Below are positions 9,044 to 18,752 of a DNA stretch of 64,000 nucleotides, piece by piece. Under the pieces are notes generated by a model, which searched no databases, had not been told where the DNA came from, and saw only the letters and a program-made list of their open reading frames with translations. How positions within the stretch are numbered: the first letter of the stretch is position 1; each line of letters begins with the position of its first letter. The stretch is taken from positions 6,572,001 through 6,636,000 of the forward strand of contig NZ_CP065053.1 of assembly GCF_015689335.1 (NCBI RefSeq). Direction: 5' to 3'. A program made the translations under genes and the position numbers. Origin of the DNA: Massilia antarctica (GTDB lineage: Bacteria > Pseudomonadota > Gammaproteobacteria > Burkholderiales > Burkholderiaceae_D).

Positions 9044-10240
9044 TCACAAAATGCTCGCCAGCGCACACTGCCTGAAATGCGCATGCGCTTCTTCCTGCTG
9101 GCCCAGCGCCTCATGCATCTGCGCCAGTTTCAGGTGCGCCTCGCGCACCATGCGCGGCTCGGTCGCGTCCGACAGCGCCTGTTCCAGGTAGCGCTGGGCC
9201 TTGCCCCACAGCTTCTGCTTCAGGCACAGCGAACCGAGCGTGAGCGCCAGTTCGGCATCGGTCGGGCGCTGCTTCATCCACGTCTCGCAATGCTCGATCT
9301 GGGCCAGCAGCGCCGGCGAACCGGCCTGCGCGGCCGCGTCGCGGTAGGCGCGCACCACGCGCTCATCCCAGTCGGCGCGCAGCGCTTCCTCGGCGCTGGC
9401 GCGCGCTTCATCGTGCAAGCCGCGTGCATTCAGGGCCGCCGCCGCGCGCGCCGCCACGTACGGTTTGACCCGGTCGGCGCTCGGCACGGTGGACCACACG
9501 CGCAGGATCGATTCGGCATCGTGCGAACTGTCGGACAGCAAGGCATCGTAGGCCAGCTCGCGCAGGCGCGCCGACAGGGCCGGATGCAGCGCCTTGTGCT
9601 TGTCCAGCGAACGCACCAGGCGCAGCACTTCCGGCCAGTTCTTGGCTTGCTGGTGCGCCTTCATCGACCATTGCAGCGCGTGGATGTGGCGCGTGCCGCT
9701 GGCATTGAGTTCGGCCACGGCGGCAAGCGCCGCCTGCGGCTGATGGTCGTCGACCAGCAGCTCGGTCATCGTCATCAGGCGCGCGGTCTTGAGCGCGTTG
9801 TCATGCACCACGCCGGCCAGCCAGTTGTCGCGCCGGGTGCCCTGACGCATGCGGTGCGCGGCGCGCGCGCCGATCAGGGCGGCGATACCGGCGTTTTCCG
9901 GCAATTCGGCGGCACGCATGGCGGCTTTTTCTGCGTGTCCGAAGCGGCCTTCGAACAGGGCCTTGAGCGCATCACGCAAGCCCTTGTTGCCATCGCGCTC
10001 GCGCTTGCGCTGGCGGTAGGCGGAGACCCGGCCCGGCATGCCGACGGTGGCGCGCAGGGCGCGCAGCAAGGCGTACAGGACGAGGAACAACACGACCACG
10101 ACCACCACGAAGAAATTGAGCGATATGTCGATCCGGTGCGGCGGGTAGAGAAACACCACGTTGCCCGGATTGTAGCGTGCCGTCACGGCGATGCCGATGG
10201 CCGCGGCCATCAGCGCGACTAACCAGAGAAGAAGACGCAT
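9044..10240 (-). CDS. hemY: HemY-type TPR membrane protein
   Basis: A 398-residue protein with two N-terminal hydrophobic helices (first about residues 3-20, second rich in Val around 45-60), the PGNVVF segment of HemY_N, and then helical tetratricopeptide-like repeats. HemY of this type is a non-enzymatic protein of the inner membrane linked to haem synthesis; it is not the protoporphyrinogen oxidase of Gram-positives. It is the last gene of the hemC-hemD-hemX-hemY operon, starting 1 base after the hemX stop. Confidence 0.9.
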   Translation of the reverse strand: MRLLLWLVALMAAAIGIAVTARYNPGNVVFLYPPHRIDISLNFFVVVVVVLFLVLYALLRALRATVGMPGRVSAYRQRKRERDGNKGLRDALKALFEGRFGHAEKAAMRAAELPENAGIAALIGARAAHRMRQGTRRDNWLAGVVHDNALKTARLMTMTELLVDDHQPQAALAAVAELNASGTRHIHALQWSMKAHQQAKNWPEVLRLVRSLDKHKALHPALSARLRELAYDALLSDSSHDAESILRVWSTVPSADRVKPYVAARAAAALNARGLHDEARASAEEALRADWDERVVRAYRDAAAQAGSPALLAQIEHCETWMKQRPTDAELALTLGSLCLKQKLWGKAQRYLEQALSDATEPRMVREAHLKLAQMHEALGQQEEAHAHFRQCALASIL

Positions 10241-10241
10241 G

Positions 10242-11426
10242 TTATGGCTTCGCTTTGTAGTTGCGCACGGCGTTCAGGCTGTCGGACAGGGATGGCATCT
10301 CGATCGCTAGATTGCTGGCCTGGACCTGGCGCAGCAGCGCTTGCGCGGCCTGGGTGGTGCCGGCGCGCGTGTCGAAATACTTGGCAAGCGCATCCTGCGC
10401 CGCCACCAGGTCGTTGCGGAAGGCCACTTCATTACGTGCCAGCAGCGCCATGCGCGCGTTCAGCAGGCGCAGCTTGACGTTTTCGCGCACAAAATAGGTT
10501 TCCGACGGCGAGAGCATCAGCGCTTCCGGCGTATCGACGCGGCGCACCCGGATCAGCTGGCGCATCTCGTCCCACATTTCGCTGGTCCAGCGCTGCCACA
10601 CGTCCTGCACCCGCGCCAGCATCGAGTCCTTGACCGGGGCCGGGGCCGGGGCCGGGAGCGCAGCCGCGGCCGCAGCGGTACCCGCTTTCGGCGCCAGCGC
10701 GGCACTGGCCGCCTTGACCGGCTTGGCTGGCAGGGCCGGTTTCGCGTCGGCCAGCATCGGCAGGGTATTGACCTGGGTAATCACGTTATCCAGGCGCAAC
10801 GCCACCCCGGTCAGGTCCAGCGCCGGCAGGGCCTTGAGCTTGTCGATATCGGCGGCAATCGCGCGGCGGATCGTGATGAATTGCGGCTTGTCCGAGCGCG
10901 ACAGCGAACGGTCGGCGTTTTGCAGCGCGATCAGCGCGCCCTGCACATTGCCGGCCAACTGCAACTGCTGGCTGGCGGTCGACAGCACCTGTTCGATTTC
11001 CGCCAGCGCCCATTCGTCGCGGTTCTTCGACAAATCCTGGTACAGCTGTTCCAGCGCCAGTTGCTGGCTCTGGGCTTCGACCTGGCGGTTTTCCAGCAAG
11101 CTCACCTTGGCCTGCAAATCCCTGGTCTGGTCCTGCACCGTGCGCACCAGGGTGCTCGTTTCGGTATTGAGCACTTCGCCCTTTTGCAGGCGGTTGGCCA
11201 TGTCCATGCGCAATTTGAGCAGGTTGCTGCGGGTCGACCAGGCGTGCGCGGCCAGCAGCAGCGCCAGCAGGATCACCACCACCGTCATCGGACGCTGCAG
11301 GATGTCAGTGATGCGGGCGCCGCCGGACGAACGCGCGCGCGCGGACGGTGGCGCACTGTACTGGTCGGCATGGGGAGCAGCGCCGGGCGCCGCACTGTGT
11401 TCAGGTAATGTAGGCAATTCGTTCAT
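10242..11426 (-). CDS. hemX: HemX-like membrane protein (uroporphyrinogen-III C-methyltransferase-annotated)
   Basis: A 394-residue protein. ATG 11426 overlaps the hemD stop (ATGA); the frame is open further upstream only as a shadow of hemD. A Pro/Ala-rich cytoplasmic N-terminus is followed by one transmembrane helix (about residues 48-66), a coiled-coil stretch, an Ala/Pro-rich linker, and the conserved C-terminal region with VRRVD and YFVREN. Databases often call this family a methyltransferase, but the catalytic fold is not visible here; the role in the haem operon is unresolved. Confidence 0.88.
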   Translation of the reverse strand: MNELPTLPEHSAAPGAAPHADQYSAPPSARARSSGGARITDILQRPMTVVVILLALLLAAHAWSTRSNLLKLRMDMANRLQKGEVLNTETSTLVRTVQDQTRDLQAKVSLLENRQVEAQSQQLALEQLYQDLSKNRDEWALAEIEQVLSTASQQLQLAGNVQGALIALQNADRSLSRSDKPQFITIRRAIAADIDKLKALPALDLTGVALRLDNVITQVNTLPMLADAKPALPAKPVKAASAALAPKAGTAAAAAALPAPAPAPVKDSMLARVQDVWQRWTSEMWDEMRQLIRVRRVDTPEALMLSPSETYFVRENVKLRLLNARMALLARNEVAFRNDLVAAQDALAKYFDTRAGTTQAAQALLRQVQASNLAIEMPSLSDSLNAVRNYKAKP

Positions 11427-12205
11427 GCTCGTGATTGTAACGCGGCAAGCAGACGTTCGTCGCCTGATCCGCACAGGGTCAAACGGCCCAGGCCCAGGCT
11501 GCTTGCCGTTTCGGCAATACGGGCATGCGGCACGATCAGATGCTGTTGTTGCATTTTTTCCACAAGGGCGGGATCGCCCATCTCCTGCACCAGCGCCACC
11601 AGGCCGCGCAGCGCTTCCGAACTGGTGATGATCCAGTCGTTGTCGCCTTCCATCAGCGCGCACAGCTGCTGCGCCAGGGCCGGGGTCAGCGCCGGCACCT
11701 TGCGCCGGTAGGCCGCCACGGTCGTGACCAGCACGCCGGCCGCGCGCAGGCCGTCCGCCATCAGTTCGCGCCCGCTTTCGCCGCGCACGATCAGCACCTT
11801 CTGGCCGGCCAGCGCCGCCAGGTCGAGCGTCTCGAGCAGGTTTTCCGAGTCGCTGCGGGCCGGGTCGCGCGGGCTGACGATGGTCGCCGTATGGTCGTTG
11901 ATGCCATGCCGTTCCAGCGCGGCGCGGCTGCCCTCGCCCAGCACCGCCAGGCTTACCCAGGCCGGCCACACGCGGATATGGGCAAACGCGGCATCGATCG
12001 CATTGGGCGACACGAACGCCACCATGGCGCAGTCGTGCATGCCGGCCAGCGCGGCTTTCAACGGCCCCTGCTCGTCCAGTGCCGCGATCTCCAGCAGCGG
12101 CAGCAGCACGGCTTCGCGCCCGAGCGCCCTCACTTGTTCGGCCAGGGCGCCGGCCTGCGCCAGCGGACGCGTGATGATGACCGAATCAGGCATCGGCGGC
12201 GGCAT
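11423..12205 (-). CDS. hemD: uroporphyrinogen-III synthase
   Basis: A 260-residue (or 256-residue, if ATG 12193 is used) cytosolic enzyme that closes hydroxymethylbilane with inversion of ring D. It has the two-lobe HemD pattern: [11 protein letters not shown] at the start, [10 protein letters not shown], and near the end [13 protein letters not shown]. Overlaps hemC and hemX at its two ends, as expected for a tight operon. HemD sequences are poorly conserved, but the position makes the call secure. Confidence 0.93.
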   Translation of the reverse strand: MPPPMPDSVIITRPLAQAGALAEQVRALGREAVLLPLLEIAALDEQGPLKAALAGMHDCAMVAFVSPNAIDAAFAHIRVWPAWVSLAVLGEGSRAALERHGINDHTATIVSPRDPARSDSENLLETLDLAALAGQKVLIVRGESGRELMADGLRAAGVLVTTVAAYRRKVPALTPALAQQLCALMEGDNDWIITSSEALRGLVALVQEMGDPALVEKMQQQHLIVPHARIAETASSLGLGRLTLCGSGDERLLAALQSRA

Positions 12206-13175
12206 CGACCTTGCAGGCGGCCAGGATCGCGCGCGCGTCCTGGGTGTCGAGCAAGTCCGATACCTGCTGGCCGAGCAGCTCCGGGTCGTCGGCCGGGCCG
12301 CGCAGTTCGGCGTGCGCGCTGCGCTTGCCGTCCGGCGTGGCGACCATGGCGCGCAGGTGCATCACGCCATCGTCGATCGTGGCGAACGCCGCCAGCGGAA
12401 TCTGGCAGCTGCCGCCGAACACTTTTGATACCTTGCGCTCGGCCGCCACCCGCTGCGCGGTCGGCAGGTGGTTCAGCGGCGCCAGCACGGCGCGCAGGTC
12501 GATCCCGTCGGTGCGCCCGGAAACGATTTCGATCGCCATCGCGCCCTGCCCGGCCGCCGGCAGCGAGTGTTCGGGGTCCATCAGCGAGCGGATGCGCTCG
12601 GGCAAGCCCAGGCGCTTGAGACCGGCCGCGGCCAGGATGATGGCCGCATACTCGCCGCGATCGAGCTTGCCCAGGCGCGTATCGAGGTTGCCGCGCAGCG
12701 GCTTGATCACCAGGTGCGGATGGCGCGCCGCGATCAGCGACTGGCGCCGCAGGCTGCTGGTGCCCACCACCGCGCCCGGCGGCAGCTCGTCCAGGCTGCC
12801 GAAATCGTTCGACACGAAGGCGTCGCGCGGGTCTTCGCGTTCCAGCACGGCGGCCAGTTCAAAGCCTTCCGGCAAGTCCATCGGCACATCCTTGAGCGAA
12901 TGCACGGCCAGGTCGGCGCGCCCTTCGGCCATGGCCACCTCCAGCTCCTTGACGAACAAGCCCTTGCCGCCGACTTTTGATAAAGTGCGGTCGAGGATCT
13001 GGTCGCCGCGGGTCGTCATTCCCAGAATCTCGATGCTGCACTGCGGATATAATAAAGCCAATTGCGCGCGAACATGTTCAGCCTGCCACATGGCGAGCCG
13101 GCTTTCGCGCGAAGCGATAATGAGCTTGGAGGGCTGCTGGTTCAATTCAGTTGCTTTCAAAACGGATTCTTTCAC
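12186..13175 (-). CDS. hemC: porphobilinogen deaminase (hydroxymethylbilane synthase)
   Basis: A 329-residue enzyme that polymerises four porphobilinogens. Visible signatures are [35 protein letters not shown] and [13 protein letters not shown], whose Cys carries the dipyrromethane cofactor. First gene of the leftward haem operon; its start faces ppc across 127 bases that must hold both promoters. The N-terminal residues before about 17 are a slight extension; an internal start is less likely. Confidence 0.97.
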   Translation of the reverse strand: MKESVLKATELNQQPSKLIIASRESRLAMWQAEHVRAQLALLYPQCSIEILGMTTRGDQILDRTLSKVGGKGLFVKELEVAMAEGRADLAVHSLKDVPMDLPEGFELAAVLEREDPRDAFVSNDFGSLDELPPGAVVGTSSLRRQSLIAARHPHLVIKPLRGNLDTRLGKLDRGEYAAIILAAAGLKRLGLPERIRSLMDPEHSLPAAGQGAMAIEIVSGRTDGIDLRAVLAPLNHLPTAQRVAAERKVSKVFGGSCQIPLAAFATIDDGVMHLRAMVATPDGKRSAHAELRGPADDPELLGQQVSDLLDTQDARAILAACKVDAAADA

Positions 13176-13302
13176 TGTCGTAAAACCTCAAACCGGTTAT
13201 GGCAGTCATCGGCGCCTGCATAAGATCACAAATTTTATCATGCGTCCCCTTTGCAGAACCTGGCCAGAAGCCTTTGCACCAACTTTCACTCTGTGGTCCA
13301 AC

Positions 13303-16113
13303 ATGGTAAATTCATCCGCTGCACAAGAAAACCCTCCAGTCCTCGACAAGGACGCTCCGCTGAAAGAAGATATCCGCCTGCTCGGCCGCCTGCTCGGTGA
13401 CGTGCTGCGCGACCAGGAAGGCGAAGCCGTCTTCGATGTCGTCGAGACCATCCGCCAGACCGCGGTGCGTTTCCGGCGCGAAGACGATGCCCAGGCCGGC
13501 CAGGACCTGACCGCCCTGCTGCACAAGCTCACGCGCGAGCAAACCATTTCGGTGGTGCGCGCGTTTTCGTATTTTTCGCACCTGGCCAACATCGCCGAGG
13601 ACCAGCACCACATCCGCCGCCGCCGCGCCCACCTGCTGGCCGGCTCCGCCCCGCAGCAGGGCAGCGTGAGCTTCGCGCTGTCCAAGCTCAAGGCCGCCGG
13701 CGTCGGCAGCGACACCGTGCGCACCTTTTTCGGCGATGCCCTGATCGCGCCTGTATTGACAGCCCACCCGACCGAAGTGCAGCGCAAGAGCATCCTCGAC
13801 GCCGAGCATGACATCGCGCGCCTGCTGGCCGAACGCGACCTGCCGCTCACCCCGCGCGAACGGGTGGCCAACATGGCCCTGCTGCACGCGCGCATCGCGA
13901 CCCTGTGGCAGACGCGCATGCTGCGCTACTCCAAGCTGACCGTGGCCGACGAAATCGACAACGCCCTGTCTTACTACCGCATCACCTTCCTGCGCGAATT
14001 GCCCGGCCTGTACGACGACATCGAAGAAGAAATCGCCGCCCACTATCCCGATGGCGCGGCGCTGGACAACGACAACTCGTATGTACAGATGGGCAGCTGG
14101 ATCGGCGGCGACCGCGATGGCAACCCGAACGTCAACGCCGGCACCATGCAGCACGCGCTGGTGCGCCAGGCCACCACCATCCTCGACTTCTACCTCGACG
14201 AAGTGCACGCGCTCGGCGCCGAACTGTCGATTTCGACCCTGATGGTGGGCGCCAGCCCGGCCCTGCAAGCGCTGGCCGACGCCTCGCCCGACCAGTCGCC
14301 GCACCGCAGCGACGAGCCATACCGGCGCGCCCTGATCGGCATCTACGCGCGCCTCGCCGCCACCGCCCGTTCGCTGGGCGCGACCAATATCCTGCGCAAG
14401 GAAGTCGGGCACGCCGCGCCCTACCTCGACGCCGCCGAATTCTGCGCCGACCTGCAAGTGCTGGCCGACTCGCTGCGCGCCAATCACGGCAGCCTGCTGG
14501 TCAAACCGCGTCTGGCCACGGTGCAGCGCGCCGCCGCCATCTTCGGCTTCCATCTGGCCTCGCTCGACATGCGCCAGACCTCCGACGTGCACGAACGGGT
14601 GCTGGCCGAACTGTTCGCCGGCGCCGGCGTCGAAGCCGACTACACCAAACTGACCGAAGAACAAAAGGTGAGCCTGCTGCTGGCCGAACTGGCGCAACCG
14701 CGCCTGCTGTATTCGCCGTACGCCGAGTTGAGCGAGGAAACCGCATCCGAACTGGCGATCCTGCGCGCGGCCAAGGAGATCCGCCAGCGCTACGGCAAGC
14801 GCGCGATCCGCAACTACATCATCTCGCACACCGAGACCGTGTCCGACCTGCTCGAAGTGCTGCTGCTGCAAAAGGAGACGGGGCTCTTGCGGACACGCGA
14901 GAAGCAGCTCGACGCCATGGTCATCCCGCTGTTCGAGACGATTCCCGACCTGCAGCGTGCGGCCGGCATCATGAACGAGTGGATGGCGCTGCCGCTGGTG
15001 AAGGAACTGATCGCGCACCAGGGCCAGCTGCAGGAAGTCATGCTCGGCTACTCGGACTCGAACAAGGATGGCGGCTTCCTCACCTCCAACTGGGAGCTGT
15101 ACAAGGCCGAGATCCACCTGGTCAAGGTGTTCGCCGGCGCCGGCGTCAAGCTGCGCCTGTTCCATGGCCGGGGCGGCACGGTCGGCCGCGGCGGCGGACC
15201 TTCCTACGAGGCGATCCTGGCGCAGCCGCCGGGCACCGTCAACGGCCAGATCCGCCTGACCGAACAGGGCGAAATCATCGCCTCCAAGTTCTCGAATGCC
15301 GAAATCGGCCGCCGCAACCTGGAGCTGCTGGTCGCCGCCACCTTGGAAGCGAGCCTGATGCCGCATGCCGCCGAAGGCGCCAAGGCCAAGCAGTTGGGTG
15401 GCTTCGAAGCCATCATGGCCGACCTGTCCGAGCGCGCCTACAAGGCCTACCGCAACCTGGTCTACGAAACGCCGGGCTTCACCGACTACTTCTTCTCGGC
15501 CACGCCGATCGCCGAAATCGCCGAACTCAATCTCGGTTCGCGTCCGGCCTCGCGCAAGTCGACCAAGCGCATCGAAGACTTGCGCGCCATTCCCTGGGGC
15601 TTTTCATGGGGCCAGTGCCGCCTGCTGCTGCCGGGCTGGTACGGCTTCGGCTCGGCCATCACGCAATGGGTCGAGGAAGGCGAGCGCGATGCAAAAATCG
15701 CGACCCTGCAAGCCATGTTCAAGGAGTGGCCGTTCTTCGCCACCTTGCTGTCGAACATGGACATGGTGCTGGCCAAGACCGACCTGGCGATCGCCTCGCG
15801 CTACGCGGGTCTGGTGGCCGACGTCGAACTGCGCGAGCGCATCTTCAAACGCATCGCGGCCGAACATGGCACCACCTTGCGCTGCCTGGAGATGATCACC
15901 GGTGCGCATGAACGCCTGGCCGGCAACCCGCTGCTGGCGCGCTCGATCCAGAACCGCTTCGCCTATCTCGATCCGCTCAATCACTTGCAGGTCGAGCTGA
16001 TCCACCGCCACCGCGCCCTCTCGGGCGACCCGGACAAGGTCGACGAGCGGGTTCACCGCGGCATCCACCTGTCGATCAACGGCGTGGCCGCCGGCCTGCG
16101 CAACACGGGTTAA
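13303..16113 (+). CDS. ppc: phosphoenolpyruvate carboxylase
   Basis: A 936-residue enzyme that carboxylates PEP to oxaloacetate for anaplerosis. ATG 13303 gives the standard length; the longer upstream open frame is antisense to hemC. Catalytic signatures are [13 protein letters not shown] near residue 150 and the glycine-rich [14 protein letters not shown] near 620, with [10 protein letters not shown] before it. The C-terminus ends [12 protein letters not shown], the usual terminal motif. Divergent from hemC. Confidence 0.97.
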   Translation: MVNSSAAQENPPVLDKDAPLKEDIRLLGRLLGDVLRDQEGEAVFDVVETIRQTAVRFRREDDAQAGQDLTALLHKLTREQTISVVRAFSYFSHLANIAEDQHHIRRRRAHLLAGSAPQQGSVSFALSKLKAAGVGSDTVRTFFGDALIAPVLTAHPTEVQRKSILDAEHDIARLLAERDLPLTPRERVANMALLHARIATLWQTRMLRYSKLTVADEIDNALSYYRITFLRELPGLYDDIEEEIAAHYPDGAALDNDNSYVQMGSWIGGDRDGNPNVNAGTMQHALVRQATTILDFYLDEVHALGAELSISTLMVGASPALQALADASPDQSPHRSDEPYRRALIGIYARLAATARSLGATNILRKEVGHAAPYLDAAEFCADLQVLADSLRANHGSLLVKPRLATVQRAAAIFGFHLASLDMRQTSDVHERVLAELFAGAGVEADYTKLTEEQKVSLLLAELAQPRLLYSPYAELSEETASELAILRAAKEIRQRYGKRAIRNYIISHTETVSDLLEVLLLQKETGLLRTREKQLDAMVIPLFETIPDLQRAAGIMNEWMALPLVKELIAHQGQLQEVMLGYSDSNKDGGFLTSNWELYKAEIHLVKVFAGAGVKLRLFHGRGGTVGRGGGPSYEAILAQPPGTVNGQIRLTEQGEIIASKFSNAEIGRRNLELLVAATLEASLMPHAAEGAKAKQLGGFEAIMADLSERAYKAYRNLVYETPGFTDYFFSATPIAEIAELNLGSRPASRKSTKRIEDLRAIPWGFSWGQCRLLLPGWYGFGSAITQWVEEGERDAKIATLQAMFKEWPFFATLLSNMDMVLAKTDLAIASRYAGLVADVELRERIFKRIAAEHGTTLRCLEMITGAHERLAGNPLLARSIQNRFAYLDPLNHLQVELIHRHRALSGDPDKVDERVHRGIHLSINGVAAGLRNTG

Positions 16114-16160
16114 CAGCTGCCCGGGGCGGCGCGCCTGCACGGCGTGCCGCCCGTCGCTTC

Positions 16161-16580
16161 TCATTTGCAGGTCTCGGCGACCCGTTGCTCGGCTTGCGCG
16201 ATCTCCGCCGCCCGGCGCCTGGCATCGGCGACCTGCAACGCCCCTTTGCCATCGGCGACGATCATTTTTTCAGAATCCTTCAGCACGCTCACATTCTTGC
16301 GATAGATCTCGCACATGCGCACGCGCATGCGTTCGTTGAAGGCCGCCATGTCCGCCTGTTCCGGCGCTACCGGTTCTTTTTTCGGCGGCGCGCTCGCGGC
16401 GCCGCCGGGCTTGTGCCCCGGCGTCGCCATTTTCTGCTCGCGCGCACCCTGCTGCGCGGCGCAAGGAGTGCTTTGATAGGTGGTGTGGCCGGCGCCATCC
16501 TGGCACTTGATGACCTGTGCATGAGCGGCGGCATGGGCACCGGCAAGGATCAGTGCGAGGCAGAGCGGACGTGACATCAT
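16161..16580 (-). CDS. small exported protein with DUF4124-like N-terminus
   Basis: A 139-residue protein with a signal peptide (MMSRPLCLALILAG to AHAQ) followed by VIKCQDGAGHTTYQSTPC, which matches the short DUF4124-type motif (K-C-x-D-x-x-G-x-x-x-Y-x-x-x-x-C). The rest is charged and helical, with cysteines near the middle and end (RMCEIY, ETCK). It probably sits in the periplasm; the function is unknown. The open frame continues far upstream antisense to the sensor kinase, so ATG 16580 is chosen for the signal peptide. Confidence 0.75.
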   Translation of the reverse strand: MMSRPLCLALILAGAHAAAHAQVIKCQDGAGHTTYQSTPCAAQQGAREQKMATPGHKPGGAASAPPKKEPVAPEQADMAAFNERMRVRMCEIYRKNVSVLKDSEKMIVADGKGALQVADARRRAAEIAQAEQRVAETCK

Positions 16581-16829
16581 GGTGGTTTTATCGTTCTTGT
16601 TGATGTGAAAGAAATGTGCCGCCCTGGGCGACGGCGCCCACCCAGTGTGGCAGCAAACCCTTGTTCGAGCAATCAACAAATTTCCAAAATGCAATTTACA
16701 GCTTTCCCATGCCCGCCATGCACCCGGCATACACCCGATTCGCTTGTCTAATACGAATAATGCTGCTTCCCAAAAGCTGGCATAGAATGAACCGACCAAC
16801 AACCTGACTGAACCACGAGGGGTGTGCGC

Positions 16830-18200
16830 ATGAAAACGTGGAGCGTGGAGTCGCTTTGCCTGACCGTGGCCGCCATCGTCCTGATCCTGGCGTCGGTGGT
16901 AGCGCTGATTGCCCTGAGCGACGCGCACGCGCTGCCCCGATGGCTGTTCTCCCTCACCATTGCGCTGGCCGGCACCGCGCTCGTGGTCAGCCTGCGCATC
17001 CGCGCGCTGGCCATGGCGCGCAACACGGCGCAGAGCCGCTACCGCCACTTCATCGACACCGCCCACGAAGGCGTCTGGACCCTCGATAGCGACTCCACCA
17101 CCACCTTTGCCAATGCCCGCGTGGCCCAGATGTTCGGCACCACGCCGGGCGCCATGCGGGGGCGCTCGATGCAAGACTTCCTGGGCGACAATCCGCGCCG
17201 CGACCTGGACGAGATGACCAGCGCCGACGCCGCCCATGTCGGCTACACCCACGATTTGTCGTACCGGCGGGTGGACGGCAGCATCGGCTGGGCCATCGTC
17301 AGCGGCCGGCCGATGCTGGGCGACGAAGGGGTGGCCGAAGGCACCTTGCTGATGCTGACCGATATCACCGAACGCAAGGCGGCCGAGCTGGAACTGGCGG
17401 CGGTGCAGATCGGGCTGGAAGTGCGCATCCGCATGCGCACGGCCGAGCTGGAGCGCAGCAACGCCCAGTTGCGCATCGAGGTGGCCGAGCGCCAGATGGC
17501 CGAGAATGCACTGGCCGAGTCCTTCCGCGAGCTGCGCCAGCTCAGTTCCCATCTGGAAACGATCAAGGAAGAAGAGCGCAAGCGCATCGCCAAGGGCATT
17601 CACGACGAGCTGGGGCAAAACCTGATGGCGCTCAAGCTCGATGTGGAAATGCTCCACGCGCGCACCGGCCAGCGCCACCCCCTGCTCAAGCGCAAGGTCG
17701 GCGACGTGCTCGACACCATCGACCTGACCATCCGCTCGGTGCGGGCGATCATGAACGACCTGCATCCGAGCACCCTGGAACTGGGCTTGCCGGCGGCGGC
17801 CGAGTGGCTGGTGCAGCAGTTCGAGAAGCGCAGCGGGATCGCCACCTCGCTGACGGTCAGCGAAGGCGAAGGGCCGCCGCTGGATAGTCACCGCACCGAA
17901 GTCATTTTCCGCATCATCCAGGAGTGCCTGCTCAATATCTTGCGGCACGCCAAGGCGACCCATGTGGAAGTGGAGCTCGATATCGGCATGGAATACCTGA
18001 CCATCACCATTGTCGACAATGGCGTGGGCATGGGGCCGGGGGACGCGGCCAAGGTGGCCTCGTTCGGGCTGCGCGGGATCCGCGAACGGGTCGATGTGTT
18101 CGGCGGACGGATGGTGATCGACAGCCGGCCGGGCGGCGGAACCACCCTGGCCATGATGATTCCGCTGGAAAGCCACGAGACGGAAGCTGGATTAGCGTGA
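16830..18200 (+). CDS. PAS-domain sensor histidine kinase (NarX/HisKA_3 type)
   Basis: A 456-residue inner-membrane kinase. Two transmembrane helices (about residues 8-28 and 38-56) are followed by a PAS domain (HFIDTAHEGVWTLD), a coiled-coil linker, a HisKA_3 dimerisation domain with the phospho-acceptor in KGIHDELGQ (His about 258), and an HATPase_c domain with N and G boxes (VDNGVGM, FGLRGIRERV). ATG 16830 has AGGGG 7 bases upstream. Such kinases normally pair with a LuxR-type response regulator, but none is adjacent, so it is an orphan here. Signal unknown. Confidence 0.9.
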   Translation: MKTWSVESLCLTVAAIVLILASVVALIALSDAHALPRWLFSLTIALAGTALVVSLRIRALAMARNTAQSRYRHFIDTAHEGVWTLDSDSTTTFANARVAQMFGTTPGAMRGRSMQDFLGDNPRRDLDEMTSADAAHVGYTHDLSYRRVDGSIGWAIVSGRPMLGDEGVAEGTLLMLTDITERKAAELELAAVQIGLEVRIRMRTAELERSNAQLRIEVAERQMAENALAESFRELRQLSSHLETIKEEERKRIAKGIHDELGQNLMALKLDVEMLHARTGQRHPLLKRKVGDVLDTIDLTIRSVRAIMNDLHPSTLELGLPAAAEWLVQQFEKRSGIATSLTVSEGEGPPLDSHRTEVIFRIIQECLLNILRHAKATHVEVELDIGMEYLTITIVDNGVGMGPGDAAKVASFGLRGIRERVDVFGGRMVIDSRPGGGTTLAMMIPLESHETEAGLA

Positions 18201-18319
18201 ATACAACAGTTCAAAAAATGTAACAATTCGATGGCGGTGGCGTAACGAAGATATGTACAATAAAGGCCGATAGAACAGGAGCGACAAGTTCGGCCCTGGT
18301 TTATTGACTACCCCTGTTT

Positions 18320-18352
18320 GCGCGTCCGGGCTTCCGGATGCGCATTTTTTTT
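18320..18352 (+). terminator. strong intrinsic terminator
   Basis: GCGCGTCCGG / CCGGATGCGC pair into a 10-bp stem with one G-T wobble and a GCTT loop, followed by eight T residues. It lies 120 bases after the sensor kinase stop, so it may end that transcript or a separate short RNA starting in between. Confidence 0.75.
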
Positions 18353-18360
18353 GCCAGTGC

Positions 18361-18480
18361 TCGCGCTTCCCCATCGTCGCTCCCGCTTCCTCATCGTCGC
18401 TCGCGCTTCCTCATCGTCGCTCCCGCTTCCTCATCGTCGCTCCCGCTTCCTCACCGTCGCTCCCGCTTCCTCACCGTCGC
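18361..18480. repeat. 20-bp tandem repeat, six copies
   Basis: Six head-to-tail copies of exactly 20 bases, close to TCGCTCCCGCTTCCTCATCG, with one or two substitutions each. The last unit runs directly into the arm of the dispersed palindrome, which starts with the same TCGCTCCCGC, so the tandem array looks like an expansion of the palindrome's edge. Not a CRISPR: there are no spacers. Confidence 0.85.
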
Positions 18481-18566
18481 TCCCGCGAAGGCGGGAGCCC
18501 AAGTTTTGCAAGCACAGTCACCGGCGGCATTACGAACTTGGGCTCCCGCCTTCGCGGGAGCGACGG
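18474..18566. repeat. dispersed palindromic repeat, copy 2
   Basis: A 93-bp palindrome beginning CCGTCGCTCCCGCGAAGGCG and ending with its inverse. Arms of about 30 bases flank a non-palindromic centre, and the arm sequence is shared with 8935-9022. It lies between the convergent sensor kinase and rpoD genes. Confidence 0.85.
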
Positions 18567-18620
18567 GCGGGGCTGAGCGGCGGGCGGGGCTGAAGGACGG
18601 GCGGGGCTGAGCGGCGGGCG
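18565..18620. repeat. 17-bp tandem repeat, three copies plus partial
   Basis: Three head-to-tail copies of a 17-base unit near GGGCGGGGCTGAGCGGC, then GGGCG, starting at the right edge of the palindrome. Together with the 20-bp array on the other side, the 18201-18752 interval is repeats and terminators only; I see no gene in it. Confidence 0.75.
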
Positions 18621-18672
18621 TCGCATCACGACCGCAGGTATGAAAGCGAGAGTGGTTGCATCAGTCGGCCAT

Positions 18673-18712
18673 AAAAAAAACCGTGCTCACCCGACGGGTG
18701 GCACGATTTTTT
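18673..18712. terminator. bidirectional terminator after rpoD
   Basis: A hairpin at 18682-18705 (CGTGC...GCACG outer stem, CACCC...GGGTG inner) has eight A residues on its left and six T residues on its right, so it can terminate the leftward rpoD transcript and any rightward readthrough. Confidence 0.8.
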
Positions 18713-18752
18713 CGCCATCGCCCCGGCCGGAGGCCGAGGCGGCAAGCGCACG

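Noticed and set aside
12211..13302. Upstream in-frame extension of ppc
   Set aside because: It is antisense to hemC and the extra sequence has no PEP carboxylase similarity; ATG 13303 gives the family's normal length.
13312..15366. Long minus-strand open frame opposite ppc
   Set aside because: Shadow of the ppc reading frame; the composition is low-complexity and it has no homologous motif or ribosome site.
18361..18480. Possible CRISPR array
   Set aside because: The repeats are contiguous 20-mers without spacers and no cas gene is nearby.
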